Source: Lojkania enalia (taxonomy: Eukaryota; Ascomycota; Dothideomycetes; Pleosporales). From it: a stretch of DNA of 64,000 bases. Made by a program: the position numbers and the translations under genes. Below are positions 33,878 through 47,022 of the stretch, piece by piece; position 1 is the first letter of the stretch, and each line of letters opens with the position of its first letter. The stretch lies in contig ML986605.1 of NCBI GenBank assembly GCA_010094045.1, positions 215,202 to 279,201 of the forward strand. The letters run 5' to 3'. The notes under the pieces were generated by a model that saw nothing but the letters and a program-made list of their open reading frames with translations, made no database searches and had not been told where the DNA came from.

Positions 33878-36800
33878 ATGGAGCGATTCTCAAAGTTCTT
33901 TTTGAACTTTCTGTCGCTCTTTCTTTTGAGTCTGAATTATGTGTCTGCTCTTGGCCAGAAAGCTACAATCGACTTCAGACCCGGAAATGGAAGCTACCTA
34001 CTTGCAACGCGCTCTTCGCCTGTTAATTTAATACTCGATGCCGCCGATTGGCCTTGTGTTCTTCGCACAGCAAATGATCTCGCGGTTGACTTTGGCCGCG
34101 TTACAGGGCTCAATGGTTCTTTGGCGGCGACTGGGAAAGCAGGGAGCAAAACTGCTGCCGCCATCTTCAATGTGACTGGAATCAACCAAGACTGGAGCGT
34201 GGGTGCTGCGAAAGCGAATAGTACCGGTGCTGGGACCATCATTGCAGGTACAATTGGAAACTCTAGCTACATTGATGCTCTAATTAAGAGCAAGAAGATT
34301 GATGTTAGTAAGATTGAAGGGAAATGGGAAGCTTTCATAAGCGTAGTCGTAAAGAATCCTACGAACAGTACTGACGAGGCGCTGGTTATTGCTGGTAAGT
34401 GATTCGCATTCAGGTCTCCAATCTAAGTCTCGCAGTGTACACATCTGACCCACTTTTAGGCAGCGATCGTCGCGGTACCATCTATGGCCTATACGACATT
34501 TCCGAGCAGATTGGGGTCTCACCATGGTACTGGTTTGCCGACGTTGCAACAAAATCTCATGATTCTATCTACGCCCTCCGAACAACCAAGGTCCAGAAGT
34601 CTCCTACAGTCAAGTATCGGGGCTTCTTCATCAATGACGAGGCTCCTGCTTTGACTGGGTGGGTGAATAGCAGGTATCCGCAGTCTGAATGGGGCTCCGC
34701 ATTCAACGCAGAATTCTACTCTCATGTGTTCGAGCTCTTGCTTCGATTGCGAGCAAACTACCTCTGGCCAGCGATGTGGGGCAGCATGTTTGCGGTTGAT
34801 GACCCGAGGAGCGCACCTCTTGCCGACGAGTACGCTGTTGTGATGGGAACATCGCATACAGAGCCTATGACGCGGGCTACCAAGGAATGGAGCACATTCG
34901 GCACCGGTGTCTGGGGATGGACGGAAAACAACGCCACAATTCGTGAGTTCTTTGTCGAAGGTATCGAACGTTCCAAGAATTTCGAAAATGTTGTCACAAT
35001 CGGCATGCGCGGATACCACGATACGGCAATGAGTCCTGATGTGCAGACGGGAGTCCTCGAAGATATTGTCAATGCTCAAGAGGAAATCTTGAATGAAGTC
35101 CATGGTGATGCGACGAAAGTCCCGCAGGTATGGTGTTTGTATAAAGAAGTACAGGACTACTTTGAGGCTGGAATGAAAGTACCAGATCATGTTATCCTGC
35201 TATGGACTGAAGACAATTGGCAAAACATCAGGAGACTTCCCGTTGGTGATGAAAAGAAGCGGTCCGGAGGCGCTGGTGTCTACTATGTGAGATACAAAAG
35301 TCTCAAAGTTTCGTTCATAGCAGGCTAACTGTTTCAGCACTTTGACTACGTTGGAGATACGCGCGATTACAAATGGATCAACACTATTCAACTTCAGAAG
35401 ACTCGCGACCAGATGTATCTTGCTTACCAACGTCAAGCAACCGAACTCTGGATTGTCAATGTCGGAGACATTAAGCCTTACGAGATCCCGATCAGCCATT
35501 GGTTTGACATTGCCTACGATATCGAACTCTGGGATGAGAAGAGCGTACCAAAATGGCTTGAGGGTTGGGCTGCGAGGACATTTGATGAAGAACACGCCAA
35601 AGATATCGCGCAAATTATTGACGATTATAGCTTCTTAGCGAATATGCGCAAGTTCGAATTAGTTGAACCGAATAGTTACAGTGTGTTAAACTACGAAGAA
35701 GCCGACAAACTTCTCGCACAGTGGGCAGATCTCTCAGAGAAGGCACAAGCAATGTATGACAGCCTTCCCGCAGGGCAGCAACCTTCATTTTTTGAAATGG
35801 TGCTACACCCCGTGTTGGCTGGAGCAAATTTCATCGATGTTCAGGTCAGTGGAGCGAAGAATCAGATCTATTCAGGCCAAGGGCGAAATAGTGCCAATAT
35901 GTATCTCCAGCGCGTTCTGGATGGTATGAAGAAGGACAATGAGCTAACAAAACGCTATCATCAACTACTTAATGGCAAATGGGATCATATGATGGACCAA
36001 ACACATCTCGGTTATCAAGGATATTGGTAAGTGATGGCATCTCACACTTCGTAAACGCGACTGTATTGACCTAGATTCCAAGGCAGCAACCCATGCGCCA
36101 GTCCTCGCCATTTCTTCGATACGTACTCACCCTCGAGAAATCTCTTGCTGGTGATATGGGTGTTGCAATTGAAGGCAGTAACGCTACTGTTCCTGGCGAT
36201 GACATTTGGCACGACAATAGCGGCAGCTCTCTTACACTTGCCCCCATGACACCCTACACGCCTCCACGATGGATCGACATCTTCAGCATGGGTACAGACA
36301 ACTTCGATTGGGAGATTAGCGCAGAACCGTTTGTCAAACTCTCCCAATCCTCAGGCACTATGGCACCCGATGATGAAGATGTTCGCGTTTACATCGAAAT
36401 TGACTGGGCATCTGCGCCGGCCGGAACAGGCAAGAAGACCACCCTCAACATTACCTCATCCACAGGCTACGGTACCCAATACGATGCGCCTACAATATAT
36501 ATCCCCATTAATAACACTGTCCTTCCCTCCTCCTTCACGTCCGGCTTCGTGGAAACCTCGGGCTACGTATCCTTCGAAGCGGAACATTACACCCGCCTAA
36601 CTCCCGCTGATAATCTCACATACATTCTACTTCCACATTACGGTCGCACGCTCTCAGCTCTAACTCTGAGTGACCCGTTGGCGGAATCCCTGACATCCGC
36701 CACGGCTCCCACGCTTGAGTACGATTTCTACACCTTCACACCCACCACTTCCGCCAAAGCTCTCAACCTGACCCTCATCCTAACCCCCACGTTGAACATC

Positions 36801-37127
36801 AACCCCCAGAAGCCCCTAGCATACATTGCGCAAATAGACGACAAACCTGAACAACGCCGCCAATACGTAATAGACCAGAAGCAACCCAATTTCCCAGTAG
36901 GCTGGGGGGAAGCAGTGGCACGTAGCGCGTGGCTGAACACCACAAGCTGGGGTGAAGTGCCGGCGGGAAAGCATACATTGAAGCTGTGGCTTGTAGAGGC
37001 GAATGTCATTTTACAGAAGATTGTAATGGACTTGGGGGGTGTGGCGTATAGTCACAATGGACCGCCCGAAAGCTATAAGGTGGTCGGAAGTGCAGGGAAT
37101 GCAACGGTTGTAAGGAGACATCTGTAA
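33878..37127 (+). CDS. Glycoside hydrolase family 115 (xylan alpha-1,2-glucuronidase), secreted
   Basis: Four exons: 33878-34394, 34460-35286, 35338-36026 and 36083-37127, giving 1025 residues, normal for fungal GH115. Introns are 65, 51 and 56 nt, and all phases join. A signal peptide covers about residues 1-24 (hydrophobic core FFLNFLSLFLLSL). Family members release (4-O-methyl)glucuronic acid side chains from glucuronoxylan, including internal ones, and act outside the cell. Visible family stretches are GTIYGLYDISEQIGVSPWYW, KYRGFFINDEAPALTGW, RLRANYLWPAMWGSMF, MGTSHTEPM and WTEDNWQNIRRLP, followed by a C-terminal beta-rich region with YVSFEAEHYTR. There are many N-glycosylation sequons. 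The start at 33878 was chosen because it begins the signal peptide. Expression is probably induced on plant cell-wall substrate, by family analogy only. Confidence 0.9.
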
Positions 37128-39817
37128 GCGGTAGCTAAGTGGGAGTCGCTTTTATGATAACAGTCTCTATGTGGTATTGCAATAATCTTTATTATTTATT
37201 AATGATTATTATTAGTGTATGTATGCCTTCTTCACTATGTGGTGCCGTGACCCTTCTCATTCTGTCTTTTGGCAGGTGACCGGGCTTCTCTGCATGAATT
37301 CCTGAGCAATATATAAATACCCACTCTCTGCCTTCCTCATAATCTATAGGACAAGTTAGAAACCTCTCATTCTAAGGCCTTAGTAGTGCAAAACCCCCTC
37401 CCGCCACCAAACCCAACACCAATAAACGGGCAATTTCAGTACTAAAAGTGGATCCTTTTAACCCATACGTTCTCCTACTACTAATCCACTTTAGAATTGA
37501 ATAATCTAAAAAGAGATCTACTGCTCATATCCATGTTTAGTCGCTTCACTTCCATTCAGAATCAACATTTCAAGTGCTTTAAAACCAGAAAACCGTTTAT
37601 GTATCACTATTCGGATAAATCATATGGTCAGGAACTAGGTACTAAAAGGAGCTGGATCAAGAGAATTATGTTTGCCCGCCAGACTAAAAGCTTTAACGGT
37701 CAATACTGTCGCGTATCAGGGAGCATCAATTGCTGAGGCAAATATTGATGTATTGAAGGAGGGTAAGTGGCCTGCCTCGCTAGAAGCTGGCAATGGCGAG
37801 ACTATATAGGCCTGAAAACAGACCAACTATAATAGGATAGTAGAAACATGTGACAAATACACCTAGCCAAGCGCCTTTCTAACATCTAAGATTTTGTCTT
37901 CTCATGTCAGAATCTGGTAAATTTAAGCATGGTAACATATTGTAGCCGGTTAGGGGAAGTCGTACAGGTCTATGGTGGACCCTCTCGACTCAAAATCCCA
38001 TAAAACAAGTCTCCATGTACACATACACTACAAAAGCACCTCTACTGGAATCGTCATGCTGTTCAATGGTATTAAAAACGAGCATGACATGCATTAATGA
38101 CAGGGAGTAGGTTTAAACCGCAATTGCGCACGTTGCATATTCTGTTGTCTAAAATAACGTGTTGGACAAGGCGATGTTTCGTGATAAACTCGCCCGTCCT
38201 ATAAAAACAACTCTAGGTCTATTCATATACAGGTTTAACTCTAAAACACTTCTGCTAGAGTCATTATGCTGTTTAAGGACTTAAATAATCACAATGTCAA
38301 TCAAATGGCGGTGTATGAATATAAAAGCACGGGTAAGCATGATATGTATGCCGCTGTCTAAAGCAATGCTCTCAAGAGAAGGCCATGCTTGCAATGAAAC
38401 AGCTATATTTCAAACATCCTCAACTCGGGATATAACGCTGCGACGCGATCCTTGTCTTCGCCGCTTCTAATGCGCCATTTTGAAAGGGCTTAGTAGCCTT
38501 AAAACCTTCTTAATCTTTTTTATGGCCACCGGCTATACTTAAACGTAATGGAGAATATGTCGACGAGATTCTGGCAAGCGCATCAATCACAAGCAAATAC
38601 AGAAAATATCCATCTAAAAGTTGACTCGGACCACACTTATGTTCGCTTTGAGAATTTGACCATATTCCAGGCACGGCTATCGGATTAAAAGGTGTCTTCC
38701 TAAACGTCGTACTAAAAGTCAACTCTTTCCACAACCATGTCTGAAAACCTGAAATCGGATAGATAAATATATAGCTAAGATGCCTGTCCAAAAACTAGTT
38801 TGGACCTCGATTATCGTTGCCTCGAAAATCCATTCCGGTCATGGTTGTTAGATCAAAACAAGTCCACCTTCAAGACTGCGACCCTTCTTATCATCTTCAG
38901 CCGTATTTAAAATGAGAAAAATGTCTGTACGTGACTTGGAGGGCCCAAAAGTGCATAAATTACCAGCAAATAGCGAGTTTTCCGGTGTAAAAAAAAGCCG
39001 TAGACCGCACCTGTGCTCGCTTTCAAAAATGCATCATCCATTCGGTTACGACTATCAAAAGTAAAACGAGCCCCTCGCACTGAAGCTGGCAAAATAGAAC
39101 TATACCAGCGTTCAATTTCATTGAAATTCCTACCTGACACATATGACCTACGCTAGTCTAATTTCGTGAACCACCTGATGTGATAGAGGTCTAAAATTCA
39201 AGGAAAACACCATCTATTTTGCATTCTAAGCAGTTCAAAATATGGAAATAACTGAGCATCAGTCCAAAAGGTTAATGATATGTCCTAATATGTCGATGCT
39301 GTCGAAGTTCCGGCGTGGAATTCCATTGACTAAAGTTTCTGCAAATTGTAGGATTTTCAAAAGGAGCGTTTTAAAAGAGCCATGCACTGCTGTACTAAAA
39401 TACCTACGGGAGAAAATGAATGGCTGTGTAATCGTCTAGAATAACTTCCGGCAAGTGCTCATGATTGATCGAGCCTGCTGTCCAAAGCTATCTAGCAACT
39501 AAAAGTAAAAGTCGATCATTTCCATGGAACTACCCAGAGACACCTACATACGCATCCCTGGGAATCTATCAATTTTTGTCGAAACAGATGTGTCAATCTA
39601 TAGAACTAGTAGTGCTTTTCTCCCTGTAGGATTAAATTTGTAGTAAAGAATATCCCTCATTTATTACTCCATGTATATGACTTGAACCGAATGCTCTTTA
39701 CCTAGTTCCATAAAGCCGGCGAATCCTATTTCCTATTTCCCGTGAATAAATAGTATCATACGTGGAACCCACCATTAGCCACAAATCGTCCCAGCATCTA
39801 ATGTTAAGTTCAAAACT
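37128..39817. other. AT-rich gene-poor interval with diverged repeats
   Basis: No intact gene. At 37998-38195 and 38199-38400 there is a head-to-tail pair of related roughly 200-bp units, and a second related pair lies near 38575-38680 and 38950-39035. Many differences between copies are C/T or A/G. The origin of the repeated unit is unknown. Confidence 0.5.
37998..38400. repeat. Diverged tandem duplication, about 200 bp per unit
   Basis: Unit 1 (37998-38195) and unit 2 (38199-38400) align end to end with small gaps. Corresponding stretches are TCTACTGGAATCGTCATGCT (unit 1) and TCTGCTAGAGTCATTATGCT (unit 2), and later CTGTTGTCTAAAATAACG versus CCGCTGTCTAAAGCAATG. Most mismatches in these stretches are transitions, as RIP would leave. 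This is an alignment by eye. Confidence 0.55.
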
Positions 39818-41977
39818 TCAAGTCCCACCCCAACTAGCACCACCCGCGCCAATCCCGCTAGTCCCAAGATTAGAGCTCAGTCTTCTAAACCCAACACCCA
39901 TCCCAATCGGCACGGAACTCCTTCTTCTCACGCGTCTACCATGCGAATGGCTCCTCATATGGCCCATGCTCCCCGACGTTCCTCTTCTCGCCCGATGTCT
40001 CCGTGATTCCGCATCTTCCACTTCTAATTCATCGTCCGACGCAACAGCGGCGCTAGAACGCGTGCTTGTATACGAAAGCAGATTCGTCGGTTCGCCGTAC
40101 TCAGATTCCGACTCCACACCCTCTTCATCTCTCACGATTTCTCCATCCGATGACGAATCTGCCGAAGAGGCGGAAGCTGAAACAACGCTGTCGACGTCCG
40201 AATCTGGATCATCCCCGAAGCCTTTCCCTTCCACAAGCCACCACGTTGGAACACATGCAATCAGGGAAATAGCGGACAGAGCCCAGAAAGGTACGATTAC
40301 ATATCCTCGTTTTACGCCCCATGAGAACAGACCACCCGAGAGAGCGGGTCCAACAGCGCGACCAACAGCAGAAACACTCGTTGCAAAACCATTAAGCGTC
40401 CCCAGAACTCGCAGACTACTCGCGCTATTTGTAAGCATAATAGTAGAGGTTGGGAAAGCAAATGTGCCACCAAGGCCTCGAATCATCATAAGAACGACCA
40501 TTACAACTTGTCTGGAAAAGTTCGTGGGAAGAAGGGAGACGAATGGCGTCACAAAGAATATGACCGGAAAAATAAGGAAGGCAACGCGGAGACAATGAAG
40601 AACGCCGAAATAGCGAGCTAGGGGGGGGAAGAGGAGAAATTGGGAAACCGTGGAAGTGATTGCATAAGTAGTGAAAAGGACTCCGATCTCGGTATTATGG
40701 ATGCCAAAGCCTCCGGCGAATTTCAAAGGTAGGGTCACATTGGAGTCGTCGATAGGTTGTACAGGATGATGCATGAATACAGGGAGAAGCTGAAGTTTTA
40801 ATATTAGCGTTCGATATCGGATAGACATGGACAGTACGCACCTGATCATATGCGATGGTATATAGAGCGAGAAAGACATAAACAATCAAATTCAGAGAGG
40901 TCTGATAGGATAAGACATCCCTAAGTTTAGGCTTCCCGTGTATCTCAGGCTTTTTGATATCACTATTCGACGTAGCCTCTTCGTCATCGGCGACCTTTGG
41001 GGTCGGTAAAAGTGGCTCTCGTTCGGAATGCCGTTTCTTCTGCTGTTTCGGGATGTTAAAGACCTTGTGAACCCAGGCAGTAATTTTATTTCCGATCATT
41101 AGACCATAGTCACGGTCATATTTTTTGGTTTCTAGTGTTTCCTAGGCACATGAGCATACTGAGATAACTGAGATCTAGAGTGGAATCGTACTTTTAAGAA
41201 CAGCCAACCGGTTACTATGCCGATGGTGAATATGCAAGCTGCTACCAAATTGGGCACAATGTAAGGATACCTCTCCAAGAATTTGGTACCACGTGGCTTG
41301 TCGGGATCGACATGAAGAGGATTAGCCAACATACCGCCCAGGGTCTAGCCGTGTCAGTGCTACTCGTTACTTCTGCATTCTATATCAGAGGAAGAAGATG
41401 GATAGACGCACTGGTCCAAATACGGCTCCGATAGTAAAAACTAGAGGCATGATGCTGAACGCTCGCGGCTGCAATTCCTTCGCTCTAGTCAGCGCAACGG
41501 CCACGCAGCTCTTCCTACTAACAAACCTTCCAAGGACACAATTCAGCCACAGTCGTCCTGAGTATTCCCACATTTCCATTCCCTAGGCCCTGCAACGCTC
41601 GGGCCGTTATTGCCATAGGCAGACTCGTTGAAAAGCCCCAGATCAGCATGGTGACCATGGTATTAGTCAAACCAATGAGTAGAATGGGCTTCCTGCCAAA
41701 ATGGTCGGAGGCGGTCCCCCAAATCATGCCCGTAGCAGCCTGACAAATAGAGAAGATGGCCGAGGTGAGACCGGCCCAGCGTGCAATGTCATTTTTTGCT
41801 ACACCAAACGACTCGATCATTTCAGGGATGTAGGGGTTTACGGATGTGAGGGCGATGGGTTCGGCGAAGCGACATATTGCTGCGAGCGAATGTTAGCAAT
41901 GGTTTCTAATCTGAAGGGTGTGGCAAGAACCTACAGAGGATTACCAGCTGCTCGACTGGCAAGCGGCGTTCGGTCAT
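39818..41977 (-). CDS. Major facilitator superfamily transporter
   Basis: Six exons on the minus strand: 41977-41935, 41879-41527, 41477-41412, 41344-41192, 41141-40842 and 40789-39818, giving 628 residues. All five introns (about 50-70 nt) have GT..AG ends and the phases agree. The protein starts MTERRLPVEQLVILS, then ICRFAEPIALTSVNPYIPEM (TM1). It has the MFS signature after TM2 (WGTASDHFGRKPILLIGL), TM4 with ARALQGLGNGNVGILRT, and the DRDYGL motif in the long central cytoplasmic loop. The C-terminal six segments follow, and after TM12 there is a roughly 130-residue acidic then Arg/Ser-rich tail. It resembles fungal proton antiporters related to yeast YCR023C and the tetracycline-resistance-like group. 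Substrate unknown; membrane (plasma or vacuolar) location expected. The plus-strand open frame over exon 6 is a shadow. Confidence 0.85.
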
Positions 41978-44708
41978 GGTGGCGCGATGTGAAGCCGGGG
42001 AGGCATTCTAGGTAGGAGGGAAGAAGAGGGGGAAGAGAGAGAAGTAGAAGAGAGTGCGGTCAAAAATATCTGCCTGAGTCAAGCATGCCGGTGACTGCGA
42101 GAACGGAGAGGGAAGGTGCAGGCCCCCGCATCTCGCCTTGACAGGCCTAGCGCCGAAGAGTCATGCGCCATCTTTCATCGCGGCCTTCTCTATTCCATCC
42201 ATGTATCCTCCTTTCAATTGCAATAGCTCTGTCTGTTCGTGCGGCGTTGGTGTGGCATCGTTGCTAGCCATGACATCTTAAGCATTGCGTTGTGGTGGTT
42301 GATGACAGGCCCGTGCCACAAACCTCTATTCCCCGAGACGTTGAACAGACGCTCGCCCTAATGCGGTACCTCCTCCAATGCTCGCATTATAGCGCGACGC
42401 CTTGAGAGAGATTGCCAATCGGAAACCTAACCACTAATCATGCATCTGCATAAACATCCCTTCATTGCCATGCTGCTGCATCGCTCTGCATACGAGGGCG
42501 GCCAATCCCCACCCGTTCACACTCTGCCCATACTTGCCTAGCGCCGCAACCGCTTCTGGCTGCTGCTATCGGCTTACCCCGAAGGGTTAGTCCGCTCGCT
42601 TCACTCTGCCATCGCTTGCGCAATTCTGATCTCCGACTTGATATAATCTAACGAATCGGGGGAAAATACACCTAGTTGGAGATTTTTGAGTTCATGAAAA
42701 GCCTCCAAAAGTTATTCGGACGCATAGCAAGCCTTTCCGCTTAGTAAAGATATTTCAAGTATCTGTCTGGCAACTGACAAGGCGGTGTTTCGGATACTGC
42801 TTTACTTTTGGATGTCAAGCTTTTTTTCAGGAGACTGTCTGCTTCTGGGAAAATGGTCCCCAGGCACTGTCAAGCCTTTTCCCTCTTGGATGACCCGGCA
42901 TCATCTAGTTCAAGCCCAATGTAATCCTACTTAGAACAGTCCTACGTCCGTCTTATTGATTCAAACTTAGCCTCTCTCTGTGCTTCATTGGATCACGCAC
43001 TGGCGTCAATACTCGCCACTATACTACATTACAGTTGATTCCTCTAAGCTCTGCGTTTCACTTAGTGGTCTATGGTTTCCTCGAATACTCAACTTCCAGA
43101 GCTAACAAGTGAGATTTTCGATGGAATACTTTGAAGAGGGTAGTATATAGATACTAGCAACTAATCCTATGACTGCCTCTTCCTATCGCCTACCAAGGGT
43201 AATGGACCCATTTTCCACACCACAATCACCAACCCCGGAGATTCACATGTCCAACAATCTTCAGTCACCCACTGCTAAATCATGGGTATGATCGCGCTGC
43301 TGCTTGTGGCAATCTGCTGTCCAGATGGCGGGATATTGTAGAGTGATCATGATCTTCACCAATTCTGGGGCCGCGATTGCAGGGATGACTTTGCCGGAGC
43401 TATCCATAAACACAACTGGAAGCTCTATGGTAGGCTAATTAGTTTCTTAAAGATTCCTTTGGCCTAGGAATAGAACTGTCGCATGCACCAAATGTTAGGC
43501 GTTTCATGTCTCAAAACTCTTCCCTAGAAGTGAGCTCACATGCAAACTGGACTGCACAGACCATATGATCTGATCAAGCGGAATCGATTCAGGGAATGAA
43601 GTCAGGATATTTAATTAAGGGAGGAATAGAACTTCATCAATCCAATAGGCCTCGCGGGCGTTGTCATCACAGGATGCGTCATCTGCTACCAATGTGTTGG
43701 GATTTTGTGCACGCGACCTAACCAAGCTGCAGACGAGCCATGGGAAGAACGAGGGGGCCGAGGGACGTACCATTGCGGGTGGGAGCTTTGATATGGTACG
43801 ATAAGATATACTAGACAACCTTGTGCAAGCTGCGGAATATGTGAGAGATTATCAAAATGGGCTGCAGCTACAGTTTTGAGAGGGATCTAGGACAGATAAT
43901 CTGAGAGTATATGCAAGCATTAAAATTCATATAAGCAAGGATGGATTTGATTGGTCTAGTATGAAATTTGAGTGACCTTCTATCTTCATCAATATCATTT
44001 TGGAGTTCATAAATATATTATGGAATGACACTTCAATTGTAGAGAGAGGCTTGACAATACGGTGTAGAGTTTTGTTGAGGCCGGAGCTTGCGGGATGATC
44101 GTTGCAATGTTACTAATAGTATGCTAGGCATAGAGTGCCTTCTCGGAATTTTGCAACGGGCCGATGCATCGCGCCACTCGTGTACCAAAGCTTGACTCTA
44201 CAACGAGACGGCTTTTCCGTATCAAAGTTTCCTGCCGCGTCACATTCGGATGATCTATATTCGAATCTTTAGAGGTCCAACACCGCGAGTAATGCTTCTT
44301 CTTTTAACATGCTCGTTACAATACTTTTTCTAGAACGTTTTAATGCTTTCGCAATTGCTCAGAATATCTGTGTAAAATGTTTGACCATCAGGGAGATGTG
44401 GGACCTAGGCGCACCGCCGCCTGTAATCGAGGGCGAAATCGGCTTTGGATATCGGCCCTAGACAAATCCCGTCATCTCCGGTACGGAACGTTATGGAACT
44501 ATTACATACAACAAACCATGGTAGAGCAAATTTTTCAAGATTCGTGGGACCTGCCCATCCATTTCCTTCAAGTTTCTTATCTTCTAGGACACTTGGAACG
44601 CTGCGGTGTCCTTGGACTCAATAAGTTCTGACCCCCCATTCACAGAGAACCTTCATTTCTCACCCTACCATCTTTCCACCGTTTTCATCCCTACGCTTGA
44701 ACAAAAAA
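41978..44708. other. Gene-poor interval, 2.7 kb
   Basis: The left part is the upstream region of the MFS gene, the right part that of the amino-acid transporter. Small frames (for example 43615-43818 minus and 44377-44631 plus) have no recognisable motif. The composition becomes AT-rich from about 42.6 kb. Confidence 0.5.
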
Positions 44709-46130
44709 ATGTCAATCTCACACCCTGACCCCGCATTCGCAGGAGCTTTTGGTGCACGACCACCGTCCTATGATCTAGAGAACGGTATTGCTGGGGAGAA
44801 GAAGGATGATCCGCTTGAGCTAGATAAGATCGCTACCCTCCAGGAAGGATCTGAGAAGTTCCGCAAGTTGGGATGGAAACGCTTGACAATTTGTCTCATC
44901 GTCGAGGCCATTGCCCTCGGATCTCTCAGTGTCCCCAGCGCATTCGCTACCATTGGGATGGTTGGTGGTGTTGTCCTAACGGTTGGTTTGGGTTTTGTCG
45001 CCATTTATACAAGTTTTGTTGTCGGCCAGGTCAAATTACGATACCCGCATGTTGCGCACTATCATGACGCAGTACAACTTATCTGGGGCCGTCTCGGTAA
45101 AGAACTCACTGGAGCTATGTTCACTATTTTTCTAGTCTTGCTAGTCGGCTCGCATGCTCTAACTGGCACCATCGCCTGGATCAACATCACGAACGCACTC
45201 GACACCTGCGCTCTAGTATGGGGAGTCATATCAGCCGTTATTCTACTACTCCTTGCGCTTCCACCGACTTTTGCCGAATTCGCGATACTAGGATATATTG
45301 ATTTTTGTTCAATCATTGCCGCCATCATGATTACCATTGTCGCGACTGGAGTCCAAGCCAGCGGCAACCCTGGTGGACTTTCCGCGGTAAACTGGTCAGC
45401 GTGGCCACCACCAGATACTACGTTCTACCAGGCGTTTCTGTCCACCACAAACATCATCTTTGCGTACTCGTTCGCTGTGTGCCAATTTAGCTTCATGTCG
45501 GAAATGCACACTCCGACGGACTTCCCAAAGTCCATATGGGCTCTCGGTCTCATCGAAATCTTCATCTACACTCTGACCGGCACCCTCATTTATGCTTTCG
45601 TTGGCCAAGATGTAAAGAGTCCTGCCTTACTGTCCGCTAGTGGCACAGTGTCGCGGATAGCTTTCGGCATCGCGCTGCCTGTTATTTTCATCTCCGGTTC
45701 AATCAATGGTACGGTCGTCGGTCGCTACATTATCGACCGCGCATTTCCGCGCTCGCCTATACGCTTTATCAACAATTCCCGCAGCTGGGTGGTTTGGGGG
45801 GCCCTCATCGCCATGATCACATGGCTGGGCTGGGTCATTGCTGAAGCTATTCCCTTTTTCAACGCGCTTCTAGGTCTCATCTCGTCGCTCTTTATTTCTG
45901 GTTTCACATTTTATTTCCCGGCACTATTCTGGTTCCTGCTTATAAAGGAGGGAAAGTGGAATGCTAATCTAGAAAATATAGTGTTATCGGCGTTAAACGC
46001 TATCGTATTTTGCATCGGAATCGCGGTTTTGGGATGTGGTACTTATGCTTCTGTACAGGATATTATCGACCAGTATAACAAGGGATCGGTAAAAGGGGCG
46101 TTTACTTGCGATTCTCGGTCATATCTCTGA
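44709..46130 (+). CDS. AAAP-family amino-acid transporter (Aa_trans)
   Basis: Single exon encoding 473 residues from ATG 44709. The cytoplasmic N-terminus (about 60 residues) is followed by around eleven transmembrane segments. The first has the family motif WKRLTICLIVEAIALGSLSV, then PSAFATIGMVGG. Others include GAMFTIFLVLLVGSHALTGT, IIFAYSFAVCQFSFMSEMHT and VIAEAIPFFNALLGLISSLF, the last a typical AAAP C-terminal stretch. Fungal members such as Neurospora Mtr and related permeases import neutral or aromatic amino acids across the plasma membrane by proton symport, but substrate cannot be assigned here. The frame extends four codons upstream of the ATG without another ATG, so this start is the likely one. 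The C-terminus ends at a normal position after the last helix. Confidence 0.9.
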   Translation: MSISHPDPAFAGAFGARPPSYDLENGIAGEKKDDPLELDKIATLQEGSEKFRKLGWKRLTICLIVEAIALGSLSVPSAFATIGMVGGVVLTVGLGFVAIYTSFVVGQVKLRYPHVAHYHDAVQLIWGRLGKELTGAMFTIFLVLLVGSHALTGTIAWINITNALDTCALVWGVISAVILLLLALPPTFAEFAILGYIDFCSIIAAIMITIVATGVQASGNPGGLSAVNWSAWPPPDTTFYQAFLSTTNIIFAYSFAVCQFSFMSEMHTPTDFPKSIWALGLIEIFIYTLTGTLIYAFVGQDVKSPALLSASGTVSRIAFGIALPVIFISGSINGTVVGRYIIDRAFPRSPIRFINNSRSWVVWGALIAMITWLGWVIAEAIPFFNALLGLISSLFISGFTFYFPALFWFLLIKEGKWNANLENIVLSALNAIVFCIGIAVLGCGTYASVQDIIDQYNKGSVKGAFTCDSRSYL

Positions 46131-47022
46131 GAGGGAGCTTTGATGATGTTGGATACCATACACATTTTGAACTTATATGAGCGAGAGCGATTGGGTACGA
46201 GTATCCTATATTTTGAATACACTTTCCTTGGCCTAATTAGATTTGAGTAACGTCTTCTATTATGCCTGGCTTGTAATAGGAGTCTTCAACGCCTCCACAA
46301 GAGACCTACATCCTGAAGTGACTGTATTCTCAATTGTAGTGTGCTGATTCAAGAATGGCCTAGACGATGGGCCTGAAAACTCAAGCGAGCAACGCAAGAT
46401 CTCATTCCCGGGACTTCATGCGTCGAAGGTAGGGGTAACCTGCACTGTTGTATAGTGGACACAAAAACTTTTTTTCTCTAACGACAAATTTTGCGCGTTT
46501 TTCACAAAATCACCAGTACTTCTGGGCATTCGTCCCACAAGCAAAAAACATACGACAGCTGGTATTCGCTAGTAGTCACCTACCTAGCTACTAACCAGCC
46601 GGTCGACCTCTTCAATACCGTAGATCGGACGGGGTACGTTGTTCAAAGTCGCCAATGGTCGTATGTGCTAACTTCGATGAGTGGGGCATCTTATGTGTGT
46701 GAAAATTGGCGGCTGAATCAATAAGTATTAGCGAGAATCGGACGACCGGGGTCAAAATAGGGTTATTGAGGGTTGCAGAATTTGCGTTGGAAGGACTATT
46801 ATATCCCGAAATAAAAAAGTTCTCATTTGCATTGCTGTCTACTGCGCTAGTGCTTTACTTCGGTCTTTAGTTAGCGAAGCGATCAGAATGCCCTCTATGA
46901 AGCACTGAGGAGCTGATGGTTTTGATGTGTCAGACACTAACCTAAGTGAGTTAGATTCTTGAGTCAATTCCTGGCAACATTCGCAGTCCATGCCTGCCTA
47001 ACCCGTTATCGATTAATAACTC
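46131..47022. other. Intergenic, 0.9 kb, no gene seen
   Basis: The stretch includes the 3' flank of the amino-acid transporter. Short frames show no family motif. Confidence 0.5.

Noticed and set aside
39762..40598. 278-residue plus-strand open frame
   Set aside because: It lies antisense to the last exon of the MFS transporter, is rich in Ser/Pro as antisense frames of such tails are, and has no family motif.
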